Origin: Streptomyces guryensis
Lineage (GTDB): Bacteria > Actinomycetota > Actinomycetes > Streptomycetales > Streptomycetaceae
Direction of reading: 5' to 3'
NCBI RefSeq assembly: GCF_021261325.1
Contig: NZ_JAJSBI010000008.1
Coordinates: forward strand, 186,001 to 250,000
DNA: 64,000 bases
The notes beneath the pieces were generated by a model. The model saw only the letters and a list, made by a program, of their open reading frames with translations, was not told the DNA's origin and ran no database searches. Positions 16,995 to 25,906 of this stretch are shown in pieces. The translations under genes were made by a program, and so were the position numbers. How positions within the stretch are numbered: position 1 is the first letter of the stretch; the number at the start of each line of letters is the position of its first letter.

Positions 16995-17155
16995 TGATGC
17001 GCGATGACGCCTCCGACGGCCGTGGCGGCGTTCTTCTGCGTGCTGTCGTCGAGAACGGCTCCCGCACCGGCGCTCGCGGCCAGACCCGCGGCGAAGCAGC
17101 CCCACAGCAGGACGTCGACGAGGAACTTCTTGACGGCGGCGAGGGGGGAGCGCAT
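16995..17155 (-). other. Possible small membrane-protein reading frame (uncertain end)
   Basis: An ATG at 17155 preceded by AAGGAA opens a frame starting MRSPLAAVKKFLVDVLLWGC, with a hydrophobic stretch and then AGAVLDDSTQKNAATAVGGVIAH. The frame does not close near there but continues through the isochorismatase gene in another frame to 16310. A shift by one base would end at a TAA near 16975. It may be a real ~55-60-residue peptide with a decayed end, or chance. Confidence 0.25.
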
Positions 17156-17258
17156 GGCGTGTTCCTTACGGGGGAGGGGGCTGCGGGGATGTCCCGCGAT
17201 CTGCCCTCGACGATCCCGTCCGGCGCCTTCCGCAAACGAGGGAGCGGCCTCCCGAACC

Positions 17259-17282
17259 CATGGTGTAGCGCACTACACCATG
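17259..17282. promoter_or_regulatory. Perfect 10-bp inverted repeat (operator or MMPL terminator)
   Basis: CATGGTGTAG, 4-nt loop CGCA, CTACACCATG. It lies 35 nt beyond the MMPL stop and about 100 bp upstream of the small membrane frame and isochorismatase gene, all on the minus strand. The GTGTAG..CTACAC half-sites and moderate GC look more like a repressor operator than a GC-rich Streptomyces terminator, but either is possible. Confidence 0.45.
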
Positions 17283-17316
17283 CGGGCCGGAAGGCCGCCC
17301 ACCACCGGCCGGAACG

Positions 17317-19527
17317 TCAGGCCCGCACCAGCTCCCGGTCCTCGTCCGGGTCCTTGCGGCGGTCGTCGCCGAGGGTCTTCAGTCCCTCGCCCTCGACGTC
17401 CACGTCGGGCACCGCCCGGTCCAGCCACTTCGGCAGCCACCAGGCCTTCTTGCCGAGCAGGCCGAGGACCGCCGGGACGATCGCCATCCGCACGATGAAG
17501 GCGTCGAAGAACACCGCGATCGCGAGGCCGAAACCGATCATCTTGATCATGGACTCGCTGGAGGTGATGAAGCCTCCGAAGACCGCGATCATGATGGCCG
17601 CGGCGGCCGCCACGACCCGTGCGCTGTGCCGGAAGCCGGTCACCACGGCCTGGCCCGGGGTCTCGCCGTGGACGTACGCCTCGCGCATCCGGGTCACGAG
17701 GAACACCTCGTAGTCCATCGCGAGACCGAAGACCACGCCCACCATGAAGATCGGCATCATCGACATGATCGGCCCGGTCTGCTCGACGCCCAGCAGGCCG
17801 CCGAGCCAGCCCCACTGGAAGACCGCCACCACGGCGCCGAGCGCGGCGAGCACGCTGAGCAGGAAGCCGAGGGCCGCCTTCAGCGGGACCAGGATGGAGC
17901 GGAAGACCGCGATCAGGAGGAGGAAGGCGAGGCCGACCACCAGGCCCAGATACGGGATCAGGGCGTCGTTGAGCTTCTGTGAGAAGTCGATGTTCATCGC
18001 GGTGGTGCCGGTGACCAGCACCTTCGCTCCCGTGTCGGCCTTGACTCCGGCGCCCTGGTCACGGATGGCGTGCACCAGGTCCTCGGTCTGCACCGAGGAC
18101 GGCTTCGAGCCCGGGATCACGGTGATCGTCGCGGTGTCGCCGGCCTTGTTGAACACCGCCGGGGTCACCGTGACGACGTCCTTGAGGCCCTTGATCCCGT
18201 CGGTCACCTTGTCGGCCGCCGCCTTGGGGGCGTCGCTGCCCTTGGCGTCGACCACGATCATCAGGGGGCCGTTGAAGCCCGGTCCGAAGCCCTCCGAGAG
18301 GAGGTCGTAGGCACGGCGCTGCGTCGTGGACGTCGGCTGCGAACCGTCGTCGGGCAGGCCCAGCTCCAGCTGGGTGGCCGGGACGGCGATCGTCCCCAGA
18401 CCGACCACACCGAGCAGCAGCACGGCGGCCGGACGGCGGATGACGAAGCTCGCCCAACGGGCGCCCAGACCGGGCTTCTCGGGGGTTCCTTCCGCGCTCT
18501 TGCGGCGCTTCTCGCCCGCCGCCTTGACCTTCCTGCCCGCGTAGCCCAGCAGCGCCGGGATCATCGTCAGTGCGATGAGGACGGACACGACGACCGTACC
18601 GGCCGCCGCGAGGCCCATCTTCGTCAGCATCGGCACGTTGACGACCGACAGGCCCGCCAGGGCGATCACGACCGTGAGGCCCGCGAATACCACCGCCGAG
18701 CCGGCGGTACCGGCGGCGCGTCCGACCGCCTCCTCGCGGGAGCGGCCCTCGGCGAGTTCGCCGCGGTAGCGGGAGACGATGAACAGCGCGTAGTCGATGC
18801 CGACCGCGAGACCGATCATCAGGGCGAGGGTGGAGGTGGTGTCGCCCAGGTCGAGCGCCTTGGCGAGAACGGTGATGGTGGAGACGCCGATACCGACGCC
18901 GATGATCGCCGTCAGAAGCGGCAGTCCGGCCGCGACCAGCGAGCCCAGCGTGATGACGAGGACGACCGCGGCGATGGCGAGGCCGACGGCCTCACCGGCC
19001 GCTCCCGGCTCGGCCCCGGCCTGCAGCGCGTCACCGCCGATCTCGACGGTCAGCCCGGCGTCGCGCGCGTCCTGCGCGGCCCCCTTCAGGGCCTCCCGCG
19101 AGGCGTCCTTGAGCTCCATCCCGGAGACCTTGTACTTCACGGACGCGTAGGCGACCGTGCCGTTCTTGCTGACGGCGTGCGCCTGGTAGGGGTCGGCGAC
19201 GGAGACGACCTCGGAGCCGTCGGCCAGCCCCTTCACCGCCTTCTCGACGGTCGCCTTGTTGGCGGCGTCGGTCATCTTCTCGCCCGCGGGCGCCTTGAAG
19301 ACGACGCGTCCGGTGGCGCCGTCGGCACTCATCCCGGGGAAGCGCTGTTCCAGCAGGTCGAAGGCCTTCTGCGCCTCGGTGCCGGGTATCGAGAAGGAGG
19401 TGGAGCCGGCGGCGGGGGCACTGGCGGCGCCGACCCCCGCGAGGGTCAGCAGCGCCACCCAGAACAGGGCGACGAAGTGCCGTCGCCTGAAGGCGAACCG
19501 GCCGAGTTTGTAGAGGAACGTGGCCAC
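17317..19527 (-). CDS. MMPL/RND-family transporter
   Basis: A 736-residue MMPL protein with about twelve hydrophobic segments in two halves. TM1 is near residue 20 (FVALFWVALLTLAGV), followed by a large extracellular loop (residues ~45-170). Then comes the TM2-6 bundle with the GLAVGIDYALFIVSRYR motif that carries proton-relay aspartates. The second half repeats this with GVVFGLAMDYEVFLVTRMREAY. Such proteins export lipids or small molecules using the proton gradient. The GTG start has GGAG about 10 nt upstream. It lies 128 bp downstream of a TetR gene on the same strand and is probably its target. Confidence 0.92.
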   Translation of the reverse strand: MATFLYKLGRFAFRRRHFVALFWVALLTLAGVGAASAPAAGSTSFSIPGTEAQKAFDLLEQRFPGMSADGATGRVVFKAPAGEKMTDAANKATVEKAVKGLADGSEVVSVADPYQAHAVSKNGTVAYASVKYKVSGMELKDASREALKGAAQDARDAGLTVEIGGDALQAGAEPGAAGEAVGLAIAAVVLVITLGSLVAAGLPLLTAIIGVGIGVSTITVLAKALDLGDTTSTLALMIGLAVGIDYALFIVSRYRGELAEGRSREEAVGRAAGTAGSAVVFAGLTVVIALAGLSVVNVPMLTKMGLAAAGTVVVSVLIALTMIPALLGYAGRKVKAAGEKRRKSAEGTPEKPGLGARWASFVIRRPAAVLLLGVVGLGTIAVPATQLELGLPDDGSQPTSTTQRRAYDLLSEGFGPGFNGPLMIVVDAKGSDAPKAAADKVTDGIKGLKDVVTVTPAVFNKAGDTATITVIPGSKPSSVQTEDLVHAIRDQGAGVKADTGAKVLVTGTTAMNIDFSQKLNDALIPYLGLVVGLAFLLLIAVFRSILVPLKAALGFLLSVLAALGAVVAVFQWGWLGGLLGVEQTGPIMSMMPIFMVGVVFGLAMDYEVFLVTRMREAYVHGETPGQAVVTGFRHSARVVAAAAAIMIAVFGGFITSSESMIKMIGFGLAIAVFFDAFIVRMAIVPAVLGLLGKKAWWLPKWLDRAVPDVDVEGEGLKTLGDDRRKDPDEDRELVRA

Positions 19528-19563
19528 GGAGGCGTACTCCCGGTCAGGTCGTGGGGTGATTCA

Positions 19564-19629
19564 GGGCAGGGGTGATCGCCCAGCGGGGAGGCAGGGGTGA
19601 TCGTCCCGACGACTTGAGCGGTGACGTCA
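19564..19629. promoter_or_regulatory. Direct repeats and palindrome upstream of the MMPL gene
   Basis: GGCAGGGGTGATCG-C-CC (from 19565) and GGCAGGGGTGATCG-T-CC (from 19590) are near-identical copies 26 bp apart. A TGACGTCA palindrome lies at about 19622-19629. They fill the tetR-MMPL gap and could be regulator sites for MMPL or simple duplication. Confidence 0.3.
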
Positions 19630-19655
19630 GGTGTGCGAGGAAACGCGGGGAGGCG

Positions 19656-20252
19656 TCAGGCGCAGAGGGCGGGGAGGACGACTGCGTCGATGTACGAAAG
19701 GAGGTAGTCCTGCGTCGGCGGCAGCTCATCGATCATCGTGCGGGCGGCGAAACCACCGATCATCATGTGGATCATGTAGTCGACCGCAGGGTTGTCCGGG
19801 CGGACCTCGCCCCGGTCGATCGCCCGCTGAAGGACACGGCGGAACTCCGCCATCTCCGGCTCGATCAGATGCTCCTTGAACGCCTTCAGGAGATCCGGGT
19901 TGCTGTGGATCGCCATGGCCAGACCCCGCATGAGCGCGGAGTTCTGCTCCATCTCGCAGTCGTCCGACCGCATCGTGAGGGCATGCAGATCGCCCCGGAG
20001 GGACCCGGTGTCGATCTCGCCGAGGGCCAGGCCGCCCGGCTTGTTGTGCCGCACCGCCTTCGCGACCAGCTCGGCCTTGCCACCCCACTGGCGGTAGAGC
20101 GTCGCCTTGCTGGACTTGGTGCGGGCCGCCACGGCGTCCATGGTGACCGCGTCGTAGCCCACTTCCCTGAGCAGGTCGAGCACGGCCTCGTACAACTCGG
20201 CCTCACGCTCCGGCGTGATCCGACTGCGACGCGCCGTTGCGACCTCAGTCAT
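19656..20252 (-). CDS. TetR/AcrR-family regulator of the MMPL exporter
   Basis: A 198-residue TetR protein. The N-terminal HTH spans residues about 12-60 (YEAVLDLLREVGYDAVTMDAVAARTKSSKATLYRQWGGKAELV); the C-terminal helical domain (residues 75-198) is of the TetR_C type seen next to efflux pumps. I chose ATG 20252 because GGAAGGTGAG precedes it; a longer frame to 20390 runs through the promoter. It heads the tetR-MMPL unit and likely autoregulates through the palindrome at 20333-20347. Confidence 0.9.
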   Translation of the reverse strand: MTEVATARRSRITPEREAELYEAVLDLLREVGYDAVTMDAVAARTKSSKATLYRQWGGKAELVAKAVRHNKPGGLALGEIDTGSLRGDLHALTMRSDDCEMEQNSALMRGLAMAIHSNPDLLKAFKEHLIEPEMAEFRRVLQRAIDRGEVRPDNPAVDYMIHMMIGGFAARTMIDELPPTQDYLLSYIDAVVLPALCA

Positions 20253-20332
20253 GCCACTCACCTTCCCGCTCGGGATGCGCTGACCACGCGCGTTCTCCGT
20301 ACGTTCACGAAGATACCCTGTGCGCATGCGAA

Positions 20333-20347
20333 ACGAAACCGTTTCGT
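20333..20347. promoter_or_regulatory. Candidate TetR operator
   Basis: ACGAAAC-C-GTTTCGT, a 15-bp palindrome with 7-bp arms, about 80 bp upstream of the tetR start. On the minus strand a TATCTT -10-like hexamer (20315-20310) lies so that the palindrome overlaps the -35 region, the expected place for autorepression. Confidence 0.6.
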
Positions 20348-20428
20348 ACGTGCGCTGGCTCACGTGTGTGAAGGATCCGTAAGTTCCCACAAGTTGCCCG
20401 GCCCCATCCGGCGGAAAAGCATGGGGAG

Positions 20429-23400
20429 GTGAGCTATCTGCGCCTGCCCCATCTCAGCGGTGACCTGTTGTGCTTCGTGGCCGAGGACGACCTCTGGCTC
20501 TCCCCCCTGGACGGCCCGGGCCGCGCCTGGCGCCTCACCGTCGACCGTACGAAGACCGGCCATCCCCGTTTCTCACCGGACGGCCGCACCATCGCGTACA
20601 CGAGCTGGCGCAGCCTGGTCCCCGAGATCCACACCGTCCCGGTGGACGGCGGACCGGGCAGACAGCTCACCCACTGGGGTTCCGCGGACACCCAGGTCTG
20701 CGGCTGGACACCCCCTCAAGGGGACAGCGGGGGCACGATTCTCGCCGTCGCCTCCCACGGCGAGCCCTTCTCGTACTTCACCTGGGCGTACAAGGTCTCC
20801 CCCGGCGGCGACCCCGGCCGCAAGCTCCCCTGGGGCCCGGTCTCCGACATCCAGGTCGCCGACATCGAGGAAGAACGCAGGACCCTCCTCCTCACCGGCA
20901 CCCCGCCCCACGAACCCGCCGCCTGGAAGCGCTACCGCGGCGGCGCCATGGGCCGCCTCTGGCTGCACGGCGAACGCCTGCTGGCCGACCTGGAGGGCCA
21001 TCTGCACTCCCCGATGTTCGTCGGCGGCCGCATCGCCTTCCTCTCCGACCACGAAGGCATCGGCAACCTCTACTCCTGCGCCTACGACGGCTCCGACCTG
21101 CGCCGCCACACCGACCACGAGGCCTTCTACGCCCGGCACGCGTCGAGCGACGGCACCCGGGTGGTGTACCAGTGCGCCGGCGACCTGTGGATCGTCGACG
21201 ACCTGGCCGCCGACTCCGAACCGCGCCGCCTGGACGTACGGCTGAGCGGGCCGCGCGCGGGCCGGCGCACCTACCAGGTCCCGGCCGCGCAGCACGTGGA
21301 CGGCATCTCGGTCGACGAGACGGGCCGCGCGAGCGCCGTCGTCGTACGCGGCAGCCTGTACTGGCTCACCCACCGGGACGGCCCGGCCCGCACGATCACC
21401 GACACCCCGGGTGTACGGGTCCGCCTCCCGGAGATGCTCGGCTCGACCGGCCAGGTCGCCTACATCACGGACGCGGAGGGCGAGGACGCCGTCGAGATCG
21501 CCAGTCTGCCGCGCGCGACCGGCGACCGCGAGCCGCGCCGGCTGGCCTCCGGCGAGGTGGGACGCGTCCAGGAACTCGTCGCCGACCCGCAGGGCGAGCG
21601 CCTCGCCATGGCCTCGCACGACGGCCGCCTGCTCCTCCTCGACGCCACGGAGGGCTCGAACGGCGAGGTCACCGAGCTGATCCACTCGGTCAACGGCCCG
21701 GTGCGCGACCTCGCCTTCTCCCCGGACGGCACCTGGCTGACCTGGTCCCACCCCGGCATCGGCCGCTCCCTGCGGCAGATCAAGATGGCGCGCATAAAGG
21801 ACCACTTGATCGTCGACGTGACCAACGGCCGCTTCGAGGACGAGAACCCGGTGTTCACGAGGGACGGCCGCTATCTCGCCTTCCTGTCGTGGCGCGGCTT
21901 CGACCCGGTGTACGACGTCCACACCGGGGACCTGTCCTTCCCGCTCGGCTGCCGCCCGTACCTGGTCCCCCTGTCCTCCGCGACCCCCTCCCCCTTCGCC
22001 CTGACCCCGGAGGGCCGGCCGGCCGCCGGAGGCCTGGATCCGGTGGAGGACGAGGAGGAGGGCGGCGACGGCGCCGCGGTCACCGTCGAGATCGAAGGGC
22101 TGGAGAACCGGGTCACCCCCTTCCCGGTCGCCGCCTCCAAGTACTCGGCGCTGTACCCCGTGGCGGGCGGCGGCCTGGTCTGGCTGCGCTGGCCGATCTC
22201 GGGGGCGCTCGGCGAGACGTTCGCCAACCCGGACGACACCACCGGCCGTCCGACCCTCGAACACTTCAACATCAGCAAGGCGAAGAAGTCCGAACTCCTG
22301 GAGCACCTGGACTGGTTCGCGCTCAGCGGCGACGGCACCCGCCTGGTCGTGGTCGACGAGGGCGACCTGCGGGCCGTCCCCTCATCCGAGTCCGGCGACG
22401 GCGACACGACGGTCTGGATCGACCTGCGCCGCATCCTGCACGAGGTCGACCCGGCCGCCGAGTGGCGCCAGGCGTACGAGGAGGCCGGCCGTCTCATCCG
22501 CGCGTACTTCTGGGACCCGGGGATGTGCGGCATCGACTGGGACGCGGTGCTCGGCCAGTACCGCCCGCTCGTCGAACGGGTCGCGTCCCCCGACGAGTTC
22601 GCGGACCTCCTGCGCGAAGTGCTCGGCGAACTGGGCACCTCCCACGCCTACGTCACCGCCGCCCGCCGCAACGAGGGCCCGCCCCACTACCAGCGCCTCC
22701 AGGGCCTGCTCGGCGCCAACTTCGTCCACAGGGCGGAGGGCTGGGTGGTCAAGCGGATCCTCCCGGGCGAGTCGTCCGACTCCAAGGCCCGCTCACCGCT
22801 CGCGGGCACCGGCATCAGGGAGGGCGCCGTACTGACCCACGTCGACGGCCGCCAGGTGGACCCGCTGACCGGGCCGTACCCGCTGCTGGCGGGTGCAGGC
22901 GGCACCACGGTCGAGCTCACCTTCACCCCGGCGGAGGGCGAGGCCGGCCGCTCGCGCCGGGTCGCCGTCGTGCCCCTGATCGACGAACGCCCCCTCCGCT
23001 ACCAGGACTGGGTGGCCAAACGCCGCGCTGTCGTCCGGGAGTTGAGCGGCGGTCGCTGCGGCTATCTGCACATCCCGGACATGGGCGGCTCCGGCTGGGC
23101 CCAGTTCAACCGGGACCTGCGGATGGAGGTGTCGAGACCCGCCCTGATCGTCGACGTCCGAGGCAACGCGGGCGGTCACATCAGCGAACTGGTCGTCGAG
23201 AAACTGTCCCGCACGATCCTGGGCTGGGACCTCACCCGCAACGCCCAGCCGGTCTCGTACGCCTCCAACGCACCCAGGGGCCCGGTGGTCGCCCTGGCCG
23301 ACGAGGCGACCTCCTCCGACGGCGACATGATCACGGCCGCCATCAAGCTCCTCGGGCTCGGCCCCGTCATCGGCCAGCGCACCTGGGGCGGAGTGGTCGG

Positions 23401-23686
23401 CATGACGGGCCGCCACCGCCTGGGCGACGGCACGGTCATCACGGTCCCGATGAACGCGGCCTGGTTCGACGCCTACGGCTGGACCGTCGAGAACAAGGGC
23501 GTCACCCCCGACCTGGAAATCCTCCGCACCCCCCTGGACTGGGCGGAGGGCCGCCACGCCCAACTGGACGACGCGGTCCAACTGGCGGTGGAACTACTGG
23601 AAACGAACCCTCCGGCAACACCGCCGGACTACAGCAACGTCCCAGACCGCTCACGTCCGAAGCTGCCGCCCAGGCCAGGAATCTAA
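20429..23686 (+). CDS. Tricorn-protease-like S41 peptidase
   Basis: A 1085-residue cytoplasmic tricorn-type protease, which degrades peptides downstream of the proteasome. Residues 1-~350 and ~350-680 are two beta-propellers (LPHLSGDLLCFVAEDDLWL, HPRFSPDGRTIAYTS, DLAFSPDGTWLTWSHPG). Then come a tricorn helical C1 domain, a PDZ domain (~750-850: GTGIREGAVLTHVDGRQV) and the S41 core (VRGNAGGHISELVVEKL, DEATSSDGDMITAAIKLLG). The nucleophile is S963 in the SSDGD motif. The GTG start is odd: its GGGGAGG Shine-Dalgarno (20423-20429) runs straight into the start codon with no spacer. Confidence 0.92.
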   Translation: MSYLRLPHLSGDLLCFVAEDDLWLSPLDGPGRAWRLTVDRTKTGHPRFSPDGRTIAYTSWRSLVPEIHTVPVDGGPGRQLTHWGSADTQVCGWTPPQGDSGGTILAVASHGEPFSYFTWAYKVSPGGDPGRKLPWGPVSDIQVADIEEERRTLLLTGTPPHEPAAWKRYRGGAMGRLWLHGERLLADLEGHLHSPMFVGGRIAFLSDHEGIGNLYSCAYDGSDLRRHTDHEAFYARHASSDGTRVVYQCAGDLWIVDDLAADSEPRRLDVRLSGPRAGRRTYQVPAAQHVDGISVDETGRASAVVVRGSLYWLTHRDGPARTITDTPGVRVRLPEMLGSTGQVAYITDAEGEDAVEIASLPRATGDREPRRLASGEVGRVQELVADPQGERLAMASHDGRLLLLDATEGSNGEVTELIHSVNGPVRDLAFSPDGTWLTWSHPGIGRSLRQIKMARIKDHLIVDVTNGRFEDENPVFTRDGRYLAFLSWRGFDPVYDVHTGDLSFPLGCRPYLVPLSSATPSPFALTPEGRPAAGGLDPVEDEEEGGDGAAVTVEIEGLENRVTPFPVAASKYSALYPVAGGGLVWLRWPISGALGETFANPDDTTGRPTLEHFNISKAKKSELLEHLDWFALSGDGTRLVVVDEGDLRAVPSSESGDGDTTVWIDLRRILHEVDPAAEWRQAYEEAGRLIRAYFWDPGMCGIDWDAVLGQYRPLVERVASPDEFADLLREVLGELGTSHAYVTAARRNEGPPHYQRLQGLLGANFVHRAEGWVVKRILPGESSDSKARSPLAGTGIREGAVLTHVDGRQVDPLTGPYPLLAGAGGTTVELTFTPAEGEAGRSRRVAVVPLIDERPLRYQDWVAKRRAVVRELSGGRCGYLHIPDMGGSGWAQFNRDLRMEVSRPALIVDVRGNAGGHISELVVEKLSRTILGWDLTRNAQPVSYASNAPRGPVVALADEATSSDGDMITAAIKLLGLGPVIGQRTWGGVVGMTGRHRLGDGTVITVPMNAAWFDAYGWTVENKGVTPDLEILRTPLDWAEGRHAQLDDAVQLAVELLETNPPATPPDYSNVPDRSRPKLPPRPGI

Positions 23687-23717
23687 GGGCCGCGGGGAAC
23701 CGCGCACAGAGGCACAG

Positions 23718-23754
23718 GAATGGGGTGCCCTCAAAACCACAGGGCACCCCATTC
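23718..23754. terminator. Bidirectional hairpin terminator
   Basis: A perfect 14-bp stem, GAATGGGGTGCCCT with AGGGCACCCCATTC, around a 9-nt loop, between the convergent tricorn protease and small Q-rich protein genes. The arms carry AAT/ATT ends, giving short A and T runs on both strands. Confidence 0.85.
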
Positions 23755-23775
23755 AATTCAGCTCAGGCCGACCGA

Positions 23776-24021
23776 CTAGATGTCGTAGTCCTGATCGAAC
23801 CGATCCTGCTCTTCCCGCTGCAACCGCTCCGTCTCCTCGTCACGCATACGCTCGCCCGGCTTGCCGCGCTGCTGCTGACCCTGCTCCTGGCCCGGCCGGC
23901 CGCGCTGCTGGCCCTGCTCCTGGCCGCGCTGCTGACCCTGCTCGCGGGCCTGCTGGGCCTTCTGCTTGGCCTGCTCCTGCCACTGCTCCGACTTGTCCTG
24001 GAACTTGTCCTTCATACCCAT
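23776..24021 (-). CDS. Small Gln/Arg/Glu-rich hypothetical protein
   Basis: An 81-residue highly charged protein (MGMKDKFQDKSEQWQEQAKQ start). It is made of Q/R/E/G repeats including GQQRG, QEQGQQ and GRPGQEQGQQ, and ends EEQDRFDQDYDI. It is probably a soluble coiled coil or disordered protein; no catalytic motif or membrane segment is present. GGGAG lies 9 nt upstream of the ATG at 24021; an alternative ATG is at 24015. It is monocistronic, with a strong terminator after it. Function unknown. Confidence 0.75.
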   Translation of the reverse strand: MGMKDKFQDKSEQWQEQAKQKAQQAREQGQQRGQEQGQQRGRPGQEQGQQQRGKPGERMRDEETERLQREEQDRFDQDYDI

Positions 24022-24107
24022 GTGGGTTCACTCCCGTAGTGGGTGGGGGGAGGCCCTTGACCGGGCCTCGACCAGATTCACACGGCCCACCACGCAGCGC
24101 ATTTCGA

Positions 24108-24992
24108 TCAACTACGGTGCGTAGCGCGGGACTCCTCGTCCGCCGCCCCACCTGCACCGACGAGCCCCGACCGCATGCCCTCCAACCGTGACCCGAACCG
24201 CCGCATCTCCCGTTGCCCCACCGTCCCGATGAGCCCCGGCAGATACCCGCGCACGCCCTGCATCCCGCGCAGCCACCACTGCCCGTACACATGGCTCGAC
24301 CTGCGCTCGATCCCGGCGACGATCCGGTCGACGGCCGGGCCCAGCGGATACGTCTTGTTGGACGGCCACGGCAGCCGCTGCCGCAGCTCCCGCATCACCT
24401 CGTCCTGATCGGCGCCCCGCACCATGTCGGTGTCGGTCCACGACAGATACCCGACCCCGACCCGTACGCCCTTGTACCCGACCTCGGCCCGCAGACTGTG
24501 CGCGTACGCCTCCACACCGGACTTGGAGGCGCAGTACGCGCTCATCATCGGCGCCGGAGTCATCGCCGCGAGGGACGCGATCTGGAGCAGATAGCCGCGG
24601 CTCTCCATCAGAACCGGCAGGAAGGCACGGGCGGTCACCGCGGACCCGATGAGGTTCACCTCGATCACCCGTCGCCAGGCCTCGGGGTCCGAGTCGACGA
24701 AGGGACCGCCGGTGGCGACACCGGCGTTCGCCACGACGATGTCGACCTTCCCGAACCGCTCCTTGACCTCCTGCGCGACCCGCGCCATCGCCTGATGGTC
24801 CGTCACATCGGCGTACCAGTGGCCGCTGTCGCCGTGCAGCCGCTCGGAGACCTGTTTGAGGGCGTCCGCCTCCAGCCCGACGAGCGCCACCTTGGCACGC
24901 CGCGCCGACAACTTCCGCGCGAGCAGCTCGCCGACACCGCGCGCGGCGCCCGTGACGACGGCGACCTGTCCTTCGAGGCTGACCTTGGTCAT
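24108..24992 (-). CDS. Short-chain dehydrogenase/reductase (SDR)
   Basis: A 294-residue classical SDR. The NAD(P) Rossmann glycine motif is TGAARGVG (residues 14-21), NAG is at 89-91, and the catalytic residues are S140, Y153 and K157 (SAYCASK). The C-terminus is longer than usual, with a helical tail after residue 250. The ATG at 24992 overlaps the stop of the hydrolase gene by 4 bp (ATGA). It is the last gene of the monooxygenase-hydrolase-SDR operon and probably interconverts an alcohol and a ketone handled by the monooxygenase. Confidence 0.9.
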   Translation of the reverse strand: MTKVSLEGQVAVVTGAARGVGELLARKLSARRAKVALVGLEADALKQVSERLHGDSGHWYADVTDHQAMARVAQEVKERFGKVDIVVANAGVATGGPFVDSDPEAWRRVIEVNLIGSAVTARAFLPVLMESRGYLLQIASLAAMTPAPMMSAYCASKSGVEAYAHSLRAEVGYKGVRVGVGYLSWTDTDMVRGADQDEVMRELRQRLPWPSNKTYPLGPAVDRIVAGIERRSSHVYGQWWLRGMQGVRGYLPGLIGTVGQREMRRFGSRLEGMRSGLVGAGGAADEESRATHRS

Positions 24993-25906
24993 GCGCCCTC
25001 CTTGATCGTTGCGTACGTCGTGACCAGCTCCCGGATGCGGCCCGTGACCAGCTCCGGTGCCTCCACCGGGGTCATGTGGCCGAGCCCCGGCAGCTCGGTG
25101 CTGCCCACACAGTTGGGCAGCGCGGCCACCAGCGCCCGCGCCTGCACGGGTGGTGTCAGCCGGTCCGCCGTCCCGACGACGACGGCCGTCGGCACCCTCA
25201 ACTCCCGTACTCCGTGGTCGAGATCGAGCAGGGCGAGCACCTGCGACCAGGCGTACCGCACCTTGCGCGGACACGCGTGCACGATCCGCGCGCACGCCTC
25301 CACCATGTGCGGCGCCGAAGCCGGCCCCATCGTCCCGTACTTGAGGATCCGCCGGGCGACGGGCGTGACCGGCCCGAGCGGCGCCCGCGCCCCGAGGATG
25401 TGCTTGGTGAGCCAGGTCCGCAACCGCCCGGGCCCGAGGGGCACGACGGTCGACTCGGCCACCAGCCGCGAGGAGCCCGTGCTGCACAGCAGTACGGCGG
25501 CCGTGTGCTCCCGGAAGCTCTTTCTCGTGGCCGCCGCCATCACCGTCATACCGCCCATGGAGTGCCCGGCGATCACGGCCTTCTCGCCCGGCGCGAGAGT
25601 TGCCTCCAGTACGGCTTCGAGGTCGTCGGCGAGGGCGTCCGGACTGCACGCCGGGCTTGCCGGACTGCGTCCGTGGCCCCGCTGGTCGTAGGCGATGACG
25701 CGGTGGTCGGCGGCGAGGTCCCGTATCTGCGCCGCCCAGAAGGCGGTGGAGCAGGTCCAGCCGTGGGCGAGGATCACCGCGGGCGCCTTCTCGGGCCCGT
25801 ACACCTCCACGTGCAGCCGGGCGCCGTCGGCGGAGACGGCGACGAGCTCGCGGACGGGGGTGGGCGGGGCGTAGGGCCCGGACTCGACGTGCATCAGCCG
25901 GCTCAC
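24989..25906 (-). CDS. Alpha/beta hydrolase
   Basis: A 305-residue alpha/beta-hydrolase. The nucleophile elbow is GHSMGG with S116, the oxyanion region LAHGWTCST, the acid in VGTADRLTPP and the base in GLGHMTP. The GTG start at 25906 overlaps the monooxygenase stop (GTGA); an ATG four codons later is an alternative. In an operon with a Baeyer-Villiger-type monooxygenase, an esterase role (cleaving the ester the monooxygenase makes) is the natural inference. Confidence 0.88.
   Translation of the reverse strand: MSRLMHVESGPYAPPTPVRELVAVSADGARLHVEVYGPEKAPAVILAHGWTCSTAFWAAQIRDLAADHRVIAYDQRGHGRSPASPACSPDALADDLEAVLEATLAPGEKAVIAGHSMGGMTVMAAATRKSFREHTAAVLLCSTGSSRLVAESTVVPLGPGRLRTWLTKHILGARAPLGPVTPVARRILKYGTMGPASAPHMVEACARIVHACPRKVRYAWSQVLALLDLDHGVRELRVPTAVVVGTADRLTPPVQARALVAALPNCVGSTELPGLGHMTPVEAPELVTGRIRELVTTYATIKEGA

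Noticed and set aside
20470..24039. 1189-codon plus-strand frame overlapping the tricorn protease
   Set aside because: Out-of-frame shadow, Arg/Pro/His-rich, extending over the terminator and the next gene; no motif.
24992..25649. N-terminal extension that would join the SDR to an upstream 220-residue segment
   Set aside because: The extension is the antisense/out-of-frame reading of the hydrolase gene; the SDR has a normal start at 24992.
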